Origin: Bacteroidales bacterium | GTDB taxonomy: Bacteria > Bacteroidota > Bacteroidia > Bacteroidales > UBA932 | Direction: 5' to 3' | Assembly (NCBI GenBank): GCA_017647795.1 | Contig: JAGCJX010000020.1 | Span: 57,260-121,259 of the forward strand | DNA: 64,000 bases | Shown here: positions 63,592 through 64,000 of the stretch, one piece after another | Position numbering within the stretch: the first letter of the stretch is position 1 | Layout: each line of letters starts with the position of its first letter | Notes under the pieces: generated by a model | The model's input: the letters and a program-made list of their open reading frames with translations, nothing else | Databases searched by the model: none | What the model was told of the DNA's origin: nothing | Translations under genes and position numbers: made by a program

Positions 63592-64000
63592 TTATTCTTG
63601 TTCTACAGCCCAAGTAGAACCTGATTTAACGGCTTTGTAACCAGCTGCCAACCAAGCAGTAGGATCAAAGTTGAAGGTACCGCCGCTGATGATAACTTGA
63701 CCACCATTGGAAGTGACCACCTTATTATTGGATGCTACACCACCAAAGTTACCACCCTTAACATAGATAATTGCTTCATCAGCCCAGAAATAAGCGTTCT
63801 TGGCTCTGTCATTGTTGAAGGTTCCGTCCTTGATGGTAATGGTTGAGTTATCATATGCGCAGAAAATATAGCGGGAGGTTCTTTCCGGTTTGTGATTGAT
63901 CACACCATTCTCGAAGACCACGTTCGCATCACCTTCCGCACAAACACCTGCACGGGTAAAGTTGGCATTCTTGATGACGGTAGTTCCTTCATAGACTTCC
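63592..64000 (-). CDS. Third beta-helix lipoprotein paralogue (C-terminal part, start outside the window)
   Basis: The frame is open from the window edge to the stop at 63592 (136 codons). Beta-helix-like coils are visible (TVIKNANFTRAGV, ANVVFENGVINHK, STITIKDGTFNND, AIIYVKGGNFGG) followed by VIISGGTFNFDPTAWLAAGYKAV, the same C-terminal cap as in the gene at 61083-63434. It is thus a paralogue and the first of at least three tandem genes. The N-terminal domain cannot be seen. Confidence 0.75.
   Translation of the reverse strand, partial: EVYEGTTVIKNANFTRAGVCAEGDANVVFENGVINHKPERTSRYIFCAYDNSTITIKDGTFNNDRAKNAYFWADEAIIYVKGGNFGGVASNNKVVTSNGGQVIISGGTFNFDPTAWLAAGYKAVKSGSTWAVEQE

Noticed and set aside
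60956..63600. Invertible promoter segments flanked by the spacer inverted repeats
   Set aside because: No TAnnTTTG promoter was found inside the repeats, the arms differ between spacers, and no recombinase gene is in the window. Kept only as a minor alternative to an RNA structure.

Overview
The window looks like chromosomal DNA of an anaerobic, propionate-forming member of the Bacteroidales (Bacteroidota). Three things point there. Many upstream regions carry the Bacteroidota -7 promoter element TAnnTTTG, in some cases with a TTG -33 element 19-20 bases further up. Several families are Bacteroidota-typical (FeoA-FeoB fusion, PUR/DUF3276, DUF5606, DUF5723, long NusB, DUF6562-like lipoproteins). 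The energy genes are a Na+-pumping methylmalonyl-CoA decarboxylase and a Bacteroidota-type V-ATPase. No tRNA, rRNA, CRISPR array, insertion sequence or phage gene was seen. Apart from 58.8-59.3 kb the window is gene-dense, with very short spacers.

Layout. 1-48 holds the 5' end of recF (minus strand), divergent from an operon at 165-6165: a membrane-anchored TPR protein, YebC, methylmalonyl-CoA epimerase and the four methylmalonyl-CoA decarboxylase genes (carboxyltransferase, a lamin-tail/OadG fusion, biotin carrier, membrane beta subunit), closed by a strong terminator. 6297-13483 is the V-ATPase operon E-DUF2764-A-B-D-I-K. Its K subunit keeps the Na+ ligand residues, so decarboxylase and ATPase probably share a Na+ circuit. 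After a small membrane protein, a minus-strand cluster (20903 down to 14162) runs tsaD, FAD oxidoreductase, zeta-type toxin kinase, an unlisted 51-residue ORF overlapping it, tldD, tldE and a SlyD-type isomerase.

21-29 kb: tamB (plus; its membrane anchor lies upstream of the first ATG) faces an operon of RsmI-like methyltransferase, folB, mtaB and a nucleotide-sugar dehydrogenase. 29.2-33.2 kb: a metallo-beta-lactamase-fold hydrolase, then an outer-membrane pair (DUF5723 barrel and a large lipoprotein). 33.3-45.2 kb is a long minus-strand operon: pdxA, rnhA, feoAB, a Cys-rich FeoB-associated protein, gpsA, pgi, addB, addA. 45.3-48.4 kb: recG and a BASS-type transporter. glnS (minus) and yicC (plus) are divergent at 50.1 kb. 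51-57.3 kb is a nine-gene minus operon led by yajC, preceded by nusB, which is divergent from a PUR/DUF3276 gene.

After 58.77 kb the character changes. A 520-base gap contains a frameshifted remnant of a sulfatase gene. It is followed by three tandem minus-strand genes for paralogous surface lipoproteins with a near-identical N-terminal half and divergent beta-helix-like C-terminal halves. The spacers between them contain nested inverted repeats. This is the accessory part of the window. The best candidates for something new are the zeta-toxin / 51-residue ORF / TldD-TldE linkage and the beta-helix lipoprotein array with its structured spacers.
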